Source: Oxytricha trifallax
Taxonomy: Eukaryota; Ciliophora; Spirotrichea; Sporadotrichida; Oxytrichidae
NCBI GenBank assembly: GCA_000711775.1
Contig: ARYC01000148.1
Coordinates: forward strand, 180,756-244,755
DNA: 64,000 bases
Reading direction: 5' to 3'
The notes under the pieces are model-generated. The model saw only the letters and a list, made by a program, of their open reading frames with translations, searched no databases and had not been told where the DNA came from. The position numbers and the translations under genes were made by a program. This document shows positions 1 to 12,600 of the stretch, one piece after another. Each line of letters begins with the position of its first letter. Position 1 is the first letter of the stretch.

Positions 1-870
1 CTCAGTGAAATCTAAATTAATCAAGTTGAACTTGAAACCTACAACCCCAAAAAGAAACTGATTTCTCTAATTGCTAATGCCGATTTAAATACTGATCCCA
101 AGAAGAAACAAGACGAAAAAGAACCAGAAAAGCTCTCAATGAATTATGGAGTCACTTATCAAGAGTTAGGTTCCTTGAATTCTAATTAAGTTTAGATCAA
201 GTATCAAGGCAAAGACTTCAAAGAACACCCGGAAAACTTAAATCGTATGCGAAAATTAGACCTTGAGAGAATATAGAGTATGGAGTAAACTCAAATACTG
301 GAAAGATTGAAGGTTTATAATAGAAACAGCTTAAACCAGACAATCAGCTATGCAAATCAAAGCTCGACAAGTTTTATGGAACAAAGCTTTATTAATAAGA
401 CAGATGTGAATCCTTCTGCTAGAGGTGGATATATGAAAATAAGTGAGCTGCTAGACTAACAAGAAGATAAAAAGTAGTTTAAACTTAGTTTGCCTGAAAT
501 CTCAACAAAGCATCTGGGTCATACTAGAAATCTATCTAACTCTCATTCAAACACAACAAAAAAACGCTACGATAAAATACTTAACCCAAACACTACTACA
601 GCAGCTGGATACTAATAACTGCTCAACGATTAAAGTATGATGAATACCACAAGCAATAATATTGAGTACTCTTTCTTAATGAATACAAACACCTCACTGT
701 TCTAGCAATCTAGTGCAACTATGTAGAATGAGAATTTTCTCAATCAGACATCAGCAGATTTAAACCTTACTAATAAAAATGTTTAGTTTTCATTGCAACC
801 CTTGAAAGTTATACCAAAGAGGACTTTGAGATAAAACTCCATGTTTTCTAATAGAACTAGGAAATTCTGA
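1..870 (+). CDS. Asn/Gln-rich protein, C-terminal part
   Basis: The frame is open from the first base to TGA at 868-870, about 289 codons, with many TAA/TAG codons read as Gln. Composition is rich in Asn, Ser, Gln and Lys with no recognisable domain. The 5' end lies outside the window. The downstream neighbour on the opposite strand converges on it. Codon use (ordinary K/E/L segments near the start, N/Q/S later) looks like a real ciliate protein rather than chance. I do not recognise the family. Confidence 0.7.
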
Positions 871-917
871 GATTAAATTTCACCTAATTTTATTTCATTA
901 ATCCACTATGAATAATG

Positions 918-3393
918 ATGAGTTATAATAGTTTCAATTAATATTGTCTATATCTACTCATCATCCTCTGCATCTTTGTAAACGAGCATGGGCTGTTTAT
1001 TCTTGGCTGATTTCTCTTGCTGAGTTAAACCTTAAGAAATTTATTTTCTGATTTCAATAGTGTTTTGTAACATCTCTAGCTTGCCCTTAAGAAGCATAAC
1101 CTTGTCCATATACTTAGTCTTCTTCTGAATATATGATTGAATAGCTCCTAGACTAAGTTAAAAATTAGATTTACATGCAAATAAAATATAGAAACCAAAA
1201 ATATCAAATTTAAATTAAATTTTAATTTTGATTTAATTAAATTTAAAGATACATCTATTTAGTATAATAGACTATTTTTTATATAAAACTGTTTCTTAAT
1301 TGTTTGATTATGATTAATTAAATAAACAAAATTAGTTTTAGGATTTTTTTTCCAATTTTTAAATTCAATGAAGTATACTACAAATAAGTTAATAAAATTT
1401 TAGTATTAATAAGTAAAATACAAATTAATTCTACTATTGATAAGAAAATTATTTTAAAAAATGTATTTAGTTTATTTTATTATTTAGGACTTTCTTCCTC
1501 ATTTTTTTTACTTTTGAAATAAATCTTTTTATCAAGATTACCATAATTTACAGGAGTTATACTTATTTACTTGTAAAAAAATAATTAATTATATTTGGGA
1601 GAATCTTAAAATTATGTCTAACTCTTTAAGTCTTCCTTATCTGCCTTCTTCAATAATTAAGACCAGTGAAGAGCCAGAAGAGTCTTGAGCCACATCACAA
1701 CGCTTTATTAAGTTTGTGTAGCATTTTCCTTTATATTAGAAGAACCGCCTTCTTACTGGAACTTTATCACGATTTGCTTAAATAGGGCACTGATATGTTT
1801 ATGCTCCTTCATATTTACAATAGTGCTTGTTATCATTTATTGGTCTTTCTAGCCTAGAATCCAATCCAAGGTCTCAGTATCGTCTGCAGTCAGGGCTTGT
1901 GAAAGAATGACAGAGAGGGAACCAGATGTGGGCTTGATGGATTGCTTCTTGGAACTCACTGAAGTCAGTCTTGATTCTAAGTGGTCACCGTCTAATTCTG
2001 GAATAAGGGAGAGATTCATTTTAGTAGAGTAAAGTTGTGCGCTCAATAACCCATTAACTTTAGCGTTACCTTCCTCTTCGATTCCAGTAACAGCATATAA
2101 ATCACAAACTAAAATATAAAGCAGTAAAAAGGATTTCATTATACCCATCTTAATTGGCAGCTTATTTCCTATTAAGATTCTTTTTCTCCTCTTCCTCGTT
2201 ATATTTGCCTAACATGATATCTTTCTCAATTTTACCCTGATCATTAGTCAAAGATACTAAACTCTTCTTTATAGCGAATACTGAACCATGCAGAATATTC
2301 ATTTATGTTTGAGAGCCTATTTGAGCTGCAATAATTTAATGATTGCTGCTTGCAAGTTGAATTTAAGTTTCTCTATTTTTCACTAAATTCTTTACAAGTG
2401 TAGGTTTCTTACTCTATTACCCACTGGACTTAGTGTAATAAAGATTTGTATAGTTCTCTGTTGATACTGCTGCCATGAAAATACTGTCTTCTAATTCTTT
2501 GACTGAAACTAAAGTAATATTGTCGGTGGCTCCTAAATCTAGGATTTTATCAGGTTTGGATACTTCAAGAACTTGTCCAGCACTTTGTTGTTTTAATTAT
2601 TCTTTAGGGTTCCATAGTAGACACTCGCTGTTAGCACTTGAGATAAATAGGTAGCTTTATGTGTTGGTCGCAAATGCCAAATTTCTAATGTTATATTGAT
2701 GACCTTCGAATTTCGCAATCACATGCTTGTTTTTAAGATTTCTCAAATTAATTTGATGTTAATACCCCTCAATAGCATATTGGTCATCATAACTTAAGTC
2801 CAAGAATTATGGAGTAGGGTTTGTCTTTTTCTTCTATTATGAGCTGATTATGCTGTCAATTACAGATTGCTTTTGATAATCAAAAATTACATAGTTGTCT
2901 TCTGAGGCAATCAGCATCTTGAATACACTATCTTGCTTTCTGTAAAATTACACTGCATTCACTGAGGAATTTCCTGAGACATTAGCTATTGAAGTAAGTT
3001 AACTTAATATTTTAATCCTTACCTAAATCCTTCAAAACTTAGGCCGATGAGCAGTCTATAAGTTAGAGAGAGCCATCGCTTAAACCTGCTACTAAAACGT
3101 AATCGTTCTATAAATTTTTAATTAATCTCTATTATATTACTTGAGCTGCAAACTATAGAGTGGTGAATCTAGTAGATCCCTAATTCTTGTTTTATGACTG
3201 ATTATTTTGCTTGCCTGCAACTAAATCATTTTACTTTGATGGCTTTAATCTCTTAAGACATTTTGCTTTCCCCTTAATATCCCAGAGCTATAATCTTAAA
3301 TGAGAGAGAATGGGATCTTACATGTAGTTCATTTGTGTCAGCTTAAATGTAAGCCAAGTATTATTGAGATGTAGAAACTCTTGCTTATAACAT
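918..3393 (-). CDS. WD40 plus Utp12-domain protein, WDR43/UTP5-like
   Basis: The N-terminal part carries WD-type repeats (for example NELHLWDIKGKAKC and DYVLVAGLSDGSLQLID). The C-terminal part from about 1850 down to 960 matches the Utp12 helical domain, with the pattern VVMWLKTLLALHWSQLL followed by SYIQKKTKYMDKVMLLKGKLE. This arrangement is that of WDR43/UTP5, a t-UTP component of the small-subunit processome in the nucleolus. GT-AG introns are visible, e.g. 3288-3321 (34 nt), whose removal joins NELH to LWDIKG. The start is ATG at 3391-3393. An acidic tail follows around 960. The stop is not resolved: the frame remains open toward the convergent neighbour, so the lower boundary is approximate. 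Confidence 0.72.
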
Positions 3394-3545
3394 ATTTAAT
3401 ATCACTATTATTAATAATAACTCTTTTTATAAGCAATTAACCTTTAAGAAGTATGATTTGCTTAGGATCATGAGGTAATATTAGTTAATGAAATTAGAGA
3501 TTAAAAATCTATCACATTAACTTGAAACAATTCTCTAAATTTATC

Positions 3546-4549
3546 TCAGTTTAAATGCATGTATCCCTTAAGCGCTGTGACATCTCTCTCCTTAACTTTA
3601 GTTTCGTAGTAAATCGTATTAGTATCTTGGATTTTCCACATTTGTACTTCCAAGCTTTCTCCTGGGAAAACAGTTGAGGTAAATCTTGACACAACCTTTT
3701 TAACTTTAAGTGGATCATTGTTTGCGAATGCAGTATATACAGATCTTGCGGAGAAGCCCATAGTACAAAGTCCATGAAGTATAGGTCTATCAAATTTGAG
3801 AGCATTTGCCTTTGCTGGATCAATATGGATTGGGTTATAATCACCATTCAATCTATAGAGTAAAGCCTGATTAGCATGTGTCTTCTCTAAAGAAATCTAG
3901 GTTGCAGGGGTTTCTGGCTTTTTGGGAAAAGATGGGGCTTTATAGGTACCCTTGTACCCGTATCCACTCAATCCAAACATAATGAAGTTGCTGATAACTT
4001 TAGCATGAACCTCTTTAGTGTCTTTGTGTGAAATTGATTTCTCGACCACTAAAGATGAGAACTTTTCCTTATCTTGTATATCTAAAATTTTCTCACTCAC
4101 GATATAGCTGTTATCTCTTTGCAAAGGTTTTATAACTTCTAGATCTTCCTCACCATGTAGAATCTTGAAAGGGTCAACTGCGGGGAAATCTGGAATCTAT
4201 AGAAAGCTTGGGAATCTTTTCAATGCCAGAGCCACATTCATTGTTGGGAATATCTAGAAATTCTTATTAATTATATTGAGGTGAAAATGATGAAATATAG
4301 ATAAGAAGAAACTTGATATGTTATTCATAAATTCTTGTCATGTTCATATGTGAACTGGAACTAATTAGTATTTATAGGATCCTCATTAAAGCCTATACTT
4401 AATGAATACAAAATCATGTCTCTTTGATTCAAGTCAACTTGATACTCTTCATAGGTCTTTCCAATGAATTTAGTGGGATCGAAGCTTAGAGCTGTGGCCT
4501 GAGTGCTAAAAGATCTAGAAAGCAATCTTGAGGCTCCTTTACTAATCAT
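3546..4549 (-). CDS. MaoC-like enoyl-CoA hydratase 2, organellar
   Basis: The protein begins MISKGASRLLSRSFSTQ, which looks like a mitochondrial presequence, and ends at TGA 3546-3548. The C-terminal half has the hot-dog hydratase signature with NGDYNPIHIDPAKA and then the downstream ILHGLCTMGF block. These contain the Asp and His expected for 2-enoyl-CoA hydratase 2, as in the hydratase part of the peroxisomal multifunctional enzyme 2 (HSD17B4). The predicted reaction is hydration of trans-2-enoyl-CoA in beta-oxidation or a related pathway. Two MDSs are separated by one 63 bp IES; joining at the 8 bp pointer gives an uninterrupted EHDKNFQIFPT. Organelle assignment is inferred only from the N-terminus. 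Confidence 0.85.
4258..4336 (-). other. IES with 8 bp pointer in the hydratase gene
   Basis: AAATTCTT occurs at 4258-4265 and again at 4329-4336. The AT-rich 63 bp between them contains an in-frame TGA on the coding strand. Removing it with one pointer copy restores the reading frame. This is the clearest small example that the window is germline DNA. Confidence 0.88.
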
Positions 4550-4811
4550 CTTGTTAATATTTATATTTATATATGGGTGATTATTTATATGGTAAAGAAT
4601 TAATAAAAGAAACTTAAAGTAGGATTTAATTTATAAAACTAATAACTAATTAGAGTAAACTAAACCTCCTATCTAATTTAAATGAATGGATATTTAATTT
4701 TAGTATTTTGTAAAAGATTCACTCGCTATTTTTAAAAAAAAATTAAACATTTTGAATACACAATTTTCTTTTTAAAACAAACAAAGAAGTCTAAAATATC
4801 CTTATTATTAC

Positions 4812-7313
4812 TCATTAATTTCTTACAATAAGGTTAATCAGAAAAATGATTGGTAAGTAAGTTCTGTCTTGCATTAATTATTGAAAATTTGTATAATTCA
4901 GTAAATTTATCACTTCTTCAATTATCAGTCCGATAACAAAAAGCTAATAGACACAAATTGATATTTTTTCTATTAAAATGAAACAATATAATGTTAAACA
5001 TATGATTTATATATAAATTGAACTTAGAAGCAGGAAAAATTACCTATATATAATTAATTATTGTTATATTAAAATATATGTAAGATAGTAGATTGATAGC
5101 CATAAAATTATTTTTTATCTGTTTTATAATTCTTACTTGTAATTTTTATAACCTATACATGTTCCCAGCCATTTGCAATTTATCCTTAAGTATTCTAATG
5201 TATTATATAATTTATTTATAATTTAAAAGAGGATTAAAAATTCTATTTTTAGGATAATTTTATGATATAGTCTTTTAATTTGTAAATTATAATTTTTAAC
5301 CTTCAAGAAAAAAATTTCAAATTTATTTGTGGGCAATATAAATTATATAACTTTAAATCTTAATGCATGCAAACTCAATAATTATAAACATAAAGATAAT
5401 AAAAATCTATTATTTCTAATTTATAATAATAAGTGAGATAAAAATGAAACAGGGTTTTGGGGTTTTTAAATGATGATCGAAGCCAACAACACAGTTATCA
5501 CAATCGAAACAATGTAAAACTCTTATTGGTTTGTATATGTTGCAATTTGTACAATAACTAATTCTTGCCAAGCAAGTGTCTTTTGTCATATAGTAGAAAA
5601 GTTTTAATTTAAATATATTATTAGGATAAAAATATTCAAACAAATGAGACTCAATTATTATTTAAATTGTGAAAATTAATAATATAAATTGGCCAGACCC
5701 TTTTTTAGTAATAATTTAAATTGATTATTATTGATAAGGTAAAGAGCATTCAGTGTTTATGATTTGTAAATATTAAAAATATTTATTTAAAATTAACTTA
5801 GAATGAATGATCTATATTTAGTAAAAGTAATGTCTAAAATTAATGGGAATTAGTTTTAGCTTTGCTTTTAAAAATGATTTAAATTTTTTTAACTTATTAA
5901 ATTTATACAATAAAATAATATTGTAGAAATACATTTGAATTTGGAAAATTAATAATAATTAAATTAAAAATCAATTAAATTATTGGCAGTTAAAGTTGGC
6001 CAATTTAAACGATCTAGGGCTTATTCGATAGGGAATTCAAAATTAGCTGGACTTTATTATTGGCGGTACAAATTTATCGCATCCCTGGAGCGAGATAACT
6101 CGACTTTAATTAAACTTAACTAAATTCATTAAATTGTACCCTCACATTAAAGTCGAGTTATCTCGCTCCAGGGATGCGATAAAATAGTACCGCCAATAAT
6201 AAAGTCCAGCTAATTTTGAATTCTCTATCAAACAAGCCCTAGATCGTTTAAATTGGCCAACTTTAACTGCCAATAATTTAATTGATTTTTAATTTAATTA
6301 TTATTAATTTTCCAAATTCAAATGTATTTCTACAATATAAATTTTCTATATTTATGCGTCAATAAAATGAAAATATATTCAAGTTTTGATCCTTATTAGA
6401 GGAACTGATTACTTTTCATTTGTGTTTCTATGTTCTTAGGATTCTTAAAATAATCTAATTTGTCTTTCTATATTTGAAGTGTTATTATTTATTTAATCTA
6501 ATTGAAAATAATAGCCACATAGTTACTTCTTAATGAATTATAAATTCACCTAAATTCACCCCAATCTGCTTTTTTTTTTAATTTTTTAGTGCTTTTTAAA
6601 AATAAAACTATCAAAAGTTTAGATTCATGATATATAGAATATTTTTTTTATTTAAAAAATAATTTAATATAAACTTTTCATTTCTATAAATTTTACTAGG
6701 ATTTAAGAGTATTTAAAGAAAAAAAGCAGATTTTTTAAATACAAAATACTGAAAATAATTTTTTTTTTCATTAAAAATACTTTATTTTTTAAAAGAATCT
6801 TTGATGAAGATAAAAATAGTTGGTAAAGATTAATAAAGTAAAAAAAGATTTATGATATAGAAATATTGTTTGAGGTAATTTAGATAATATGGGGGCATCG
6901 ATGAATTAATAAGACATGATAATTTATTTGATATTTTACTTACAAATTTTGGTATTATTCCTGGTTCTGTTAAAGCTGTTCTCAAAAATAAATAATTCAC
7001 AATTAAGTCTAGGATTAAACTTATCAAAAAAACTGTTATTTATTGTCTCTCCACAAAATAATTAAAATTTAATGTTAGTTGTCCATTTATATATTAAATT
7101 ATTGAAATAATGCTATGAATATGATTAGTATATAAATTGAATTTTATACCTGATATGCAATTAACACAGTAAAACTGATGGCAAGTGCATTCATGAATAA
7201 ATATGTGATCCAAAAATATGCAACCTAAGATCTAATATATAATTTTCTTGTTAAATATTTTACCCCATGAAGCAGTAGCCATTTAAAAACACTTTGTTGT
7301 TACCCACCCACAT
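4812..7313 (-). CDS. DHHC-type protein S-acyltransferase
   Basis: At least five coding segments in linear order. The first, from ATG at 7311-7313, starts MWVGNNKVFLNGYCFMG and, after a short GT-AG intron, gives a membrane helix (AYFWITYLFMNALAISF). The next (about 7040-6950) has the family motif ALTEPGIIPK. The third (about 5650-5470) holds the Cys-rich core YCTNCNIYKP, HCFDCDNCVV and FDHH. The fourth (about 5185-5140) supplies CKWLGTCIGYKNY, completing the catalytic DHHC. The last (from about 5045) has a hydrophobic run and ends at TGA 4812-4814. The enzyme palmitoylates cysteines at Golgi, plasma or other membranes. Lys replaces Pro in the usual DHHCPW. The intermediate junctions are only partly resolved. 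Confidence 0.82.
5177..5471 (-). other. IES of the DHHC gene, telomere-like at one boundary
   Basis: The trinucleotide AAT (ATT on the coding strand) occurs at 5177-5179 and 5469-5471. Excision of the 289 bp between joins FDHH directly to CKWLGTC in frame. The IES end adjoining the upstream MDS is the tract GGGTTTTGGGGTTTTT at 5452-5467, almost two units of the hypotrich telomere repeat. A 3 bp pointer is weak evidence alone; the restored DHHC core is the stronger evidence. Confidence 0.7.
5918..6338. mobile_element. 421 bp near-perfect palindrome (foldback/MITE-like element)
   Basis: The arms 5918-6109 and 6148-6338 are inverted copies with only a few differences, separated by a loop of about 38 bp. 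Outer ends are ATATTGTAGAAATACATT and its complement; inner arms include a conserved block CGCATCCCTGGAGCGAGA. There is no coding capacity. It lies between two DHHC MDSs, so it would be removed during macronuclear development. The structure suits a non-autonomous transposon, but no autonomous partner is visible here. Confidence 0.8.
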
Positions 7314-7479
7314 TTTATAATATATTTATAACTTAACTAGTAATAATTAATTAATCTCAGTTTTCACATTGAAATGTTAAAATGTAAGTAAAATTAGACT
7401 ATCAAAATTTGCAATACTAAATGAGATTGATCCCCTTCCTTGTGTATTTATAATTTGTTCATCTGCTATTAAAAATATT

Positions 7480-7910
7480 ACTAAAATGTGTAATTTTAAA
7501 TAAGCAAATAATCCTTAAAGATTTATTACTAAGGGAGTGGAATAAACTAGTCTTATCAACACCCCCACGATCCCACAGACTACAAATTAGTAAACAAAGT
7601 GAAATAGCAAGTCATTGATGATAATTCAGATCCAGTGCGCATGGAACTATTCGATGAAGAGATGAGTGATTACTTCGCTGATTTTGTGTTTTTGAAGTTT
7701 GGGAACTCCAAGAATATATACTGAAGATATCTTATTATTATAAATATTTAGTACACACACATATAGTATGTGAATGGGCAAGTCACTTAAAGTATGAATG
7801 AAATAAGAAAAGGAGTTATCAGGATGGAGAAAATCAAAGAAGTTATTTTAAATAGCAGAGAGGACTCTGAATTATTTTAGCTGATTAGTGGGTATGCAGC
7901 TAATATATGA
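7480..7910 (+). CDS. small unrecognised protein with a 25 bp IES
   Basis: The frame reads through residues such as VIDDNSDPVRMELFDEEM and FADFVFLKFGNSKN, then is broken by a short AT-rich insertion. AATAT is present at 7713-7717 and 7743-7747; removing the 25 bp between continues as IQYTHIQYVNG and ends at TGA 7908-7910. The 5' end and start codon are not resolved (no in-frame ATG just upstream). The protein is charged and has no motif I recognise. It is divergent from the DHHC gene and convergent with the coiled-coil gene at 7971-8665. Confidence 0.55.
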
Positions 7911-7970
7911 AAGTAGATTATGATTACAATTACATACATTATGAAATTAATTTCATTAACTCAGTTTATT

Positions 7971-8665
7971 TCACATAAACGTATTACTCATTGCTAGTAT
8001 GTCGCTGTGATCTTCTCTTTCATCAATAATTTGTTCAATTCTAGTAGAATTAGAACTCAAACTTTCTCTCTATTTATTTTATGTCAATTTTTAGAGCTGA
8101 TTCAACTATTCACACTCCAAGTTGATAATGTTTTGCAACTCGTCAAGTTTTGATTGTATTTCCTTGGTCTATATTATTAGTTTATAATCATTTTCAACTT
8201 ACAAATCCTTATTAACCAGACATTATTTGAACACTTCTCTGCATTTAATTACCAATATCTGAGATTTAATCTCGCATCAAGTCACTATCTTCAATTATAG
8301 TATCACACCCGATAGGCAAATGATTGAGTGCTCTCTCCATCTTTTAACCCAAATAATCCATGTTTTACATAAACAGGGGATATTACTGTGAAATATCACT
8401 GAGCTAATCGTACTAGAGGTTTAGTGAATCGTCTATGATAGAGAGCTTTTCGTGGTTTTAGATCAATCTATTCAACTCGAAGGCTTGCTATTTTTAATCG
8501 TAAAGTTGCATAAATCTGTCGAAGATCTCATCCTAAGAGACAATAAAAGGTTAATAAATCGTAAAATAAGAGAGAAATTTAATCTTAACCAGGAGAGAAC
8601 TTACCCTTGCTTAAGTTTGTTACTATGAAAAAGAATGATCTAACTTTAAATTGGCATAGTACCAT
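7971..8665 (-). CDS. coiled-coil protein, three exons
   Basis: ATG at 8663-8665 starts MVLCQFKVRSFF. Two GT-AG introns are clear: one from about 8609 to 8536 joins LSK to DEIFDRF, and a 34 nt one at 8169-8202 joins SGQQGF to TKEIQSKLDE. The stop is TGA 7971-7973. The product is about 195 residues, rich in heptad-like Leu/Ile/Gln segments. A distant resemblance to the C-terminal coiled coil of Nup62/Nsp1-type nucleoporins is possible but not demonstrated. No IES is needed to read it, so this gene may be a single MDS. Confidence 0.65.
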
Positions 8666-9002
8666 TACAATAATTTACTTCTTTGATTTTTGAAAAGTCT
8701 TACATCCTCCTCTATTGTGTTTTCCTATATTTATAGGGAGGGTATATTATTAAAAGGATTTGGAGGTATATTATCAAAATTATTTTTAAAAAATACTTTA
8801 CATTATAAAAATAATGATTAAATCAAAAATTAATAAATATATTTGACCTAAATATTTTCTTTTGAATTTTTTAAATTGGCTCAATCTCGAGGTCTTTTTT
8901 ATTTATATTTAACTCTTATTGCTATATTTTTATCGCCTGATTAGCCTTGGTTTATGGAGCTTATTCCTTAGATTAATAATGATTTTTAAAATTTTATAAA
9001 TT

Positions 9003-9480
9003 TCATGTATCAATAAAAATTAATTTTAATTAAAAAAATAATAATATAAGTGAATGAACATTAGATTTGCTCACTCCTGAAGTTGCTGGTCTTGAATTAA
9101 AGCCAATTTTGCTTTAAATAGTTGGTTATTTTATAGATTTTGCCTCTTCTTTTTATTATACAAATAAGTTTTTTTTTAAAAGCTTTTTATTTTTAAGTCT
9201 AAAATATAATAGTAAAACTGTTTCTTAATAAATTAATTGTAACTGAGCAATAAATTTGAGATTAAGAATTAATTTAAGTAGTATTCTATTATTAACTAGC
9301 ACTAACTTTACTTCCAATAATTGCTTTTGAACTGGTACCAACTCCACCTATCTTAGGCTTGTGCTATTCATTTGCATTTTATTCTTAAGTTTGCTAAACT
9401 TTTTAATCAATCTTATTATTTAAAGGCTTTGATGCAGTATTTAAAGTGTTTCTGATTGCGGAATTTGGTCTTTTCATCAT
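9003..9480 (-). CDS. unrecognised Lys/Gln/Ser-rich small protein
   Basis: ATG ATG at 9475-9480 opens MMKRPNSAIRNTLNTASK, followed by a Gln-rich segment and KIGGVGTSSKAIIGSKVSAS to about 9295. A second coding-like segment around 9065-9150 reads KEEAKSIKQPTIQSKIGFN. The AT-rich stretch between is probably an IES whose pointers I could not fix. An in-frame TGA lies at 9003-9005. No family is recognised, and it may be only part of a gene. Confidence 0.45.
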
Positions 9481-9677
9481 TTTTGAATTAAAATTTATAT
9501 TATTAGTTCAAATTTAAATTGATTAAAGCATCTTGTATCTGAGAATATCCTCTATACTTTTAAAATTAATCTATAACTCCAAATATATGATTGAAAAATA
9601 GACTAAATATACTTTTGAAATGTATAATTAAATATGGAGATGCAATTATATTAATAAATATATTTATATTAAATTCA

Positions 9678-12600
9678 TCAATCATCATCCCTCATATCAA
9701 AGTCTTACAGCTTAATTAGCATCATATCCTTGTTATCTCCATCTTTTTCAAGTTTTCTGACGTTTCCCTTTTTTGTGATTGCTCCACTTAATATTATTTA
9801 ACCTTGTCTATTCGACTTAACTTGTGATTGTTAGAATTAGTCTTAAATTACTAGGTATTCTTGCTTTTTGTATTTTGATAATTGGCTTTGATTCAGGCTT
9901 TCATGTTTAAAAATCTTATAATTTGAACTGTACAAAATTATAAGATAATACTGTATTTATAGAATGTAATTTTTATAATGTAACATAATTCTATATGAAA
10001 TTCATGTTTGATGGAGAGACTGCTCATGTTAGGATCTTTGAATTTAATAGTGATGGTTGAGTCTCTCTGTCTTTCCATAGATTTCTCAAATTAAAATCTG
10101 AGATTATTTTCATATTCCTCCACACTCAAAACCCCAAAACCCCTTAATGAGGTTTATAAGTGCTTTGATTTGTAGGGAATTTGTTAGGGGTTGGGGTTAT
10201 TAATAGGTTTTAATGTGAAATTTATAGTAAATGTATTTAATTTAATCACTCAAAATGCACTTTTGGATCATGTGGGAGAGGTCTGAAGTTTATTTTACTT
10301 AACCACAACTCTATCTTCTCTAATGTTATGTCTGATCTAGAGTTTGGTTTTAAGATTATTGATTCTGCCATTTATTTTAATGATTGAGATACTCTGGTTT
10401 TGTCTATAAATTACTTGATTCTTTACTTAGCATCTTTCTCACACCTTGTAGAGTAGTAATCATTCCGAGGCATATCGCACTCTATTATTATTGCTGCTAA
10501 AGCCCACACATCCCATTGATAGTCTCCATCTCTCCAGTCTTCTCTTTCAGGATAATAGCCTGGAGTTCCCATAACACTTCCTAGCCTTGATACTTCTACC
10601 CTTAATGCTCTGTTGAAGTCAATAATTGTCACTCTTACAGGTGAGAAGTTTATCATAATATTCTCTGGTTTCAAATCTCTATGAACAAAGCCTAACTTAT
10701 GTAGCTCTTTTATACCTTGTAAGGTTTAAGTTGCTATCAAAGCAAGCTACTTATGATTCCTTTGATCAGTAATAAAATCTCTGAGGGTCATTTCATAGAG
10801 TGGGAGTATGAAAGCAACATGATCCTTGGCAAGGAGAACAGCATCTAGCTTGATTAAGTAACTACACTCTTTAAACTTTGCTTGAGTGAGTACTTGATAC
10901 TCATTTGTGAACTCCATCTAATATTTATCATCACATAAGAGATACTTGAAGAGATACACCTTGTATGCATACTGATGATCATGATAACTTTCTTATCAAA
11001 GGAATCTTCTAATATAAGGTAGCTTTAAAGTGAAGTGTCTAGGTCAACTTAGGCAAGAACTGGAATCTTTTTATATTGAATTTTAATCATAATCTTGTGA
11101 TTTCAGATGCTAGTAGGTTGCGTGATTTCCTCACATATTCTGATTCACAAGCTTGTTCGAGCTCTACCATTTTCGAAGATCTCTTGCTTTTCTTTTGTTA
11201 AGTAGCTTCAATTCATCTTCATGCTTTTCAATCTCTAAATCTTTCTTGTGAGCTTTTAAAAAATGCTTCCTTAAATCTCTAGTATGAGCATACTGCTTAT
11301 GGCACTCGAAGCAATCATACTTTCCGTCGATTTTATCGTGCTTTAAGTATAATGTCGGCTTGGCTTCTCTATGCTCTTTCATATGCCTATACCAACTAGA
11401 TTTATGAGCGAAGTCTCTCTCACACTTCTCACAAAAGTATACTTCTACTTCTTCAGTTTGTATAGGAATTTCATTCATACCTTTCTCCTCTTCTCTGTCT
11501 CCCACACACTTGTTTGCCATTTATTTTCTATTATTAATTTCTATTTTAATAACAGAGACCTCAAGAGATAGCTCTGGTAGTTCTTTATGAGAGTTCATCT
11601 CACAGCTATCACACTTTTTATTGCTGCCAAAGGTAAGTCTCGTTTAGTTTGATGGATAGGCTGTTGTTTTTCTTAAAATGTTAGCGCTCATATTTAAATT
11701 TGAATTTAAAATTATAAAACTGCCTCTATAACTGAGAGCTTATATGAGAGCTTTGCAAGCCAACAAGTTTCAAGGGAAGTTCTTAGAGTATGAGAGAAGA
11801 ATTATGAGTGTTAAGAGACGATCCAGTTCCTACATATGGGTGAGGAAGTAACAATTTTTACTTTCAATGATAAGTTGATTATAGTACGTACCGATTTAGG
11901 AAGTGCACCTAATTAAGTACGTACAGCTTTAGGAGGTATTTTGTGATTTTATGATTAAAATTAGGGTGCTCCTAATTAAGTACTAGCTTTAATTAATGCT
12001 CCTAATTAAGTACTCGCATTTTAGGAGTTGCTCCTAATTAAGTACGTACCAATTTAAATTAAAAAATATGGAACTATAACAGTAGAATTTGATATCAATC
12101 TCTCAAGTTGAAACCAGTTCTCAAAACCTTCTCCATATCCTTCTTAGAGGTTGACCTCCTATAGGATGCCCATATTTAATAGTAAGTTATACAGAGGTAT
12201 ATAATTGAAATCAATAAACTTAAATTTGAATATCATTTCTTAGATCTGTAAACAAGATGGAGTCAATGAATGATGTAATGAAAAGAGTGCAAGCACAAGA
12301 ATTGATTCAGAGATTTAGAAGCAAGGAGGATTTGCACCGCTACCTGGTGCAGCAAGGTATTAAACTCATAGTAACTCATCTTGATTATGTAGTTGGTTTG
12401 TTCTTGCCAACGATGGAAGGTACCAAAATTTCATTTCTAAGGGCGATACTCTGCGAAGAGAAGAAAGCATTGAAAACTTAAGATGTAAGTTTGCAGAGAT
12501 TCCAAACTATCCAGAAATCTCAGCGACTAACTGATATGATAATGCTATGAATGACCCAGAGGTTTCGCTGTACCTGCCTACTAAGAAGCAGTTGTCAAAT

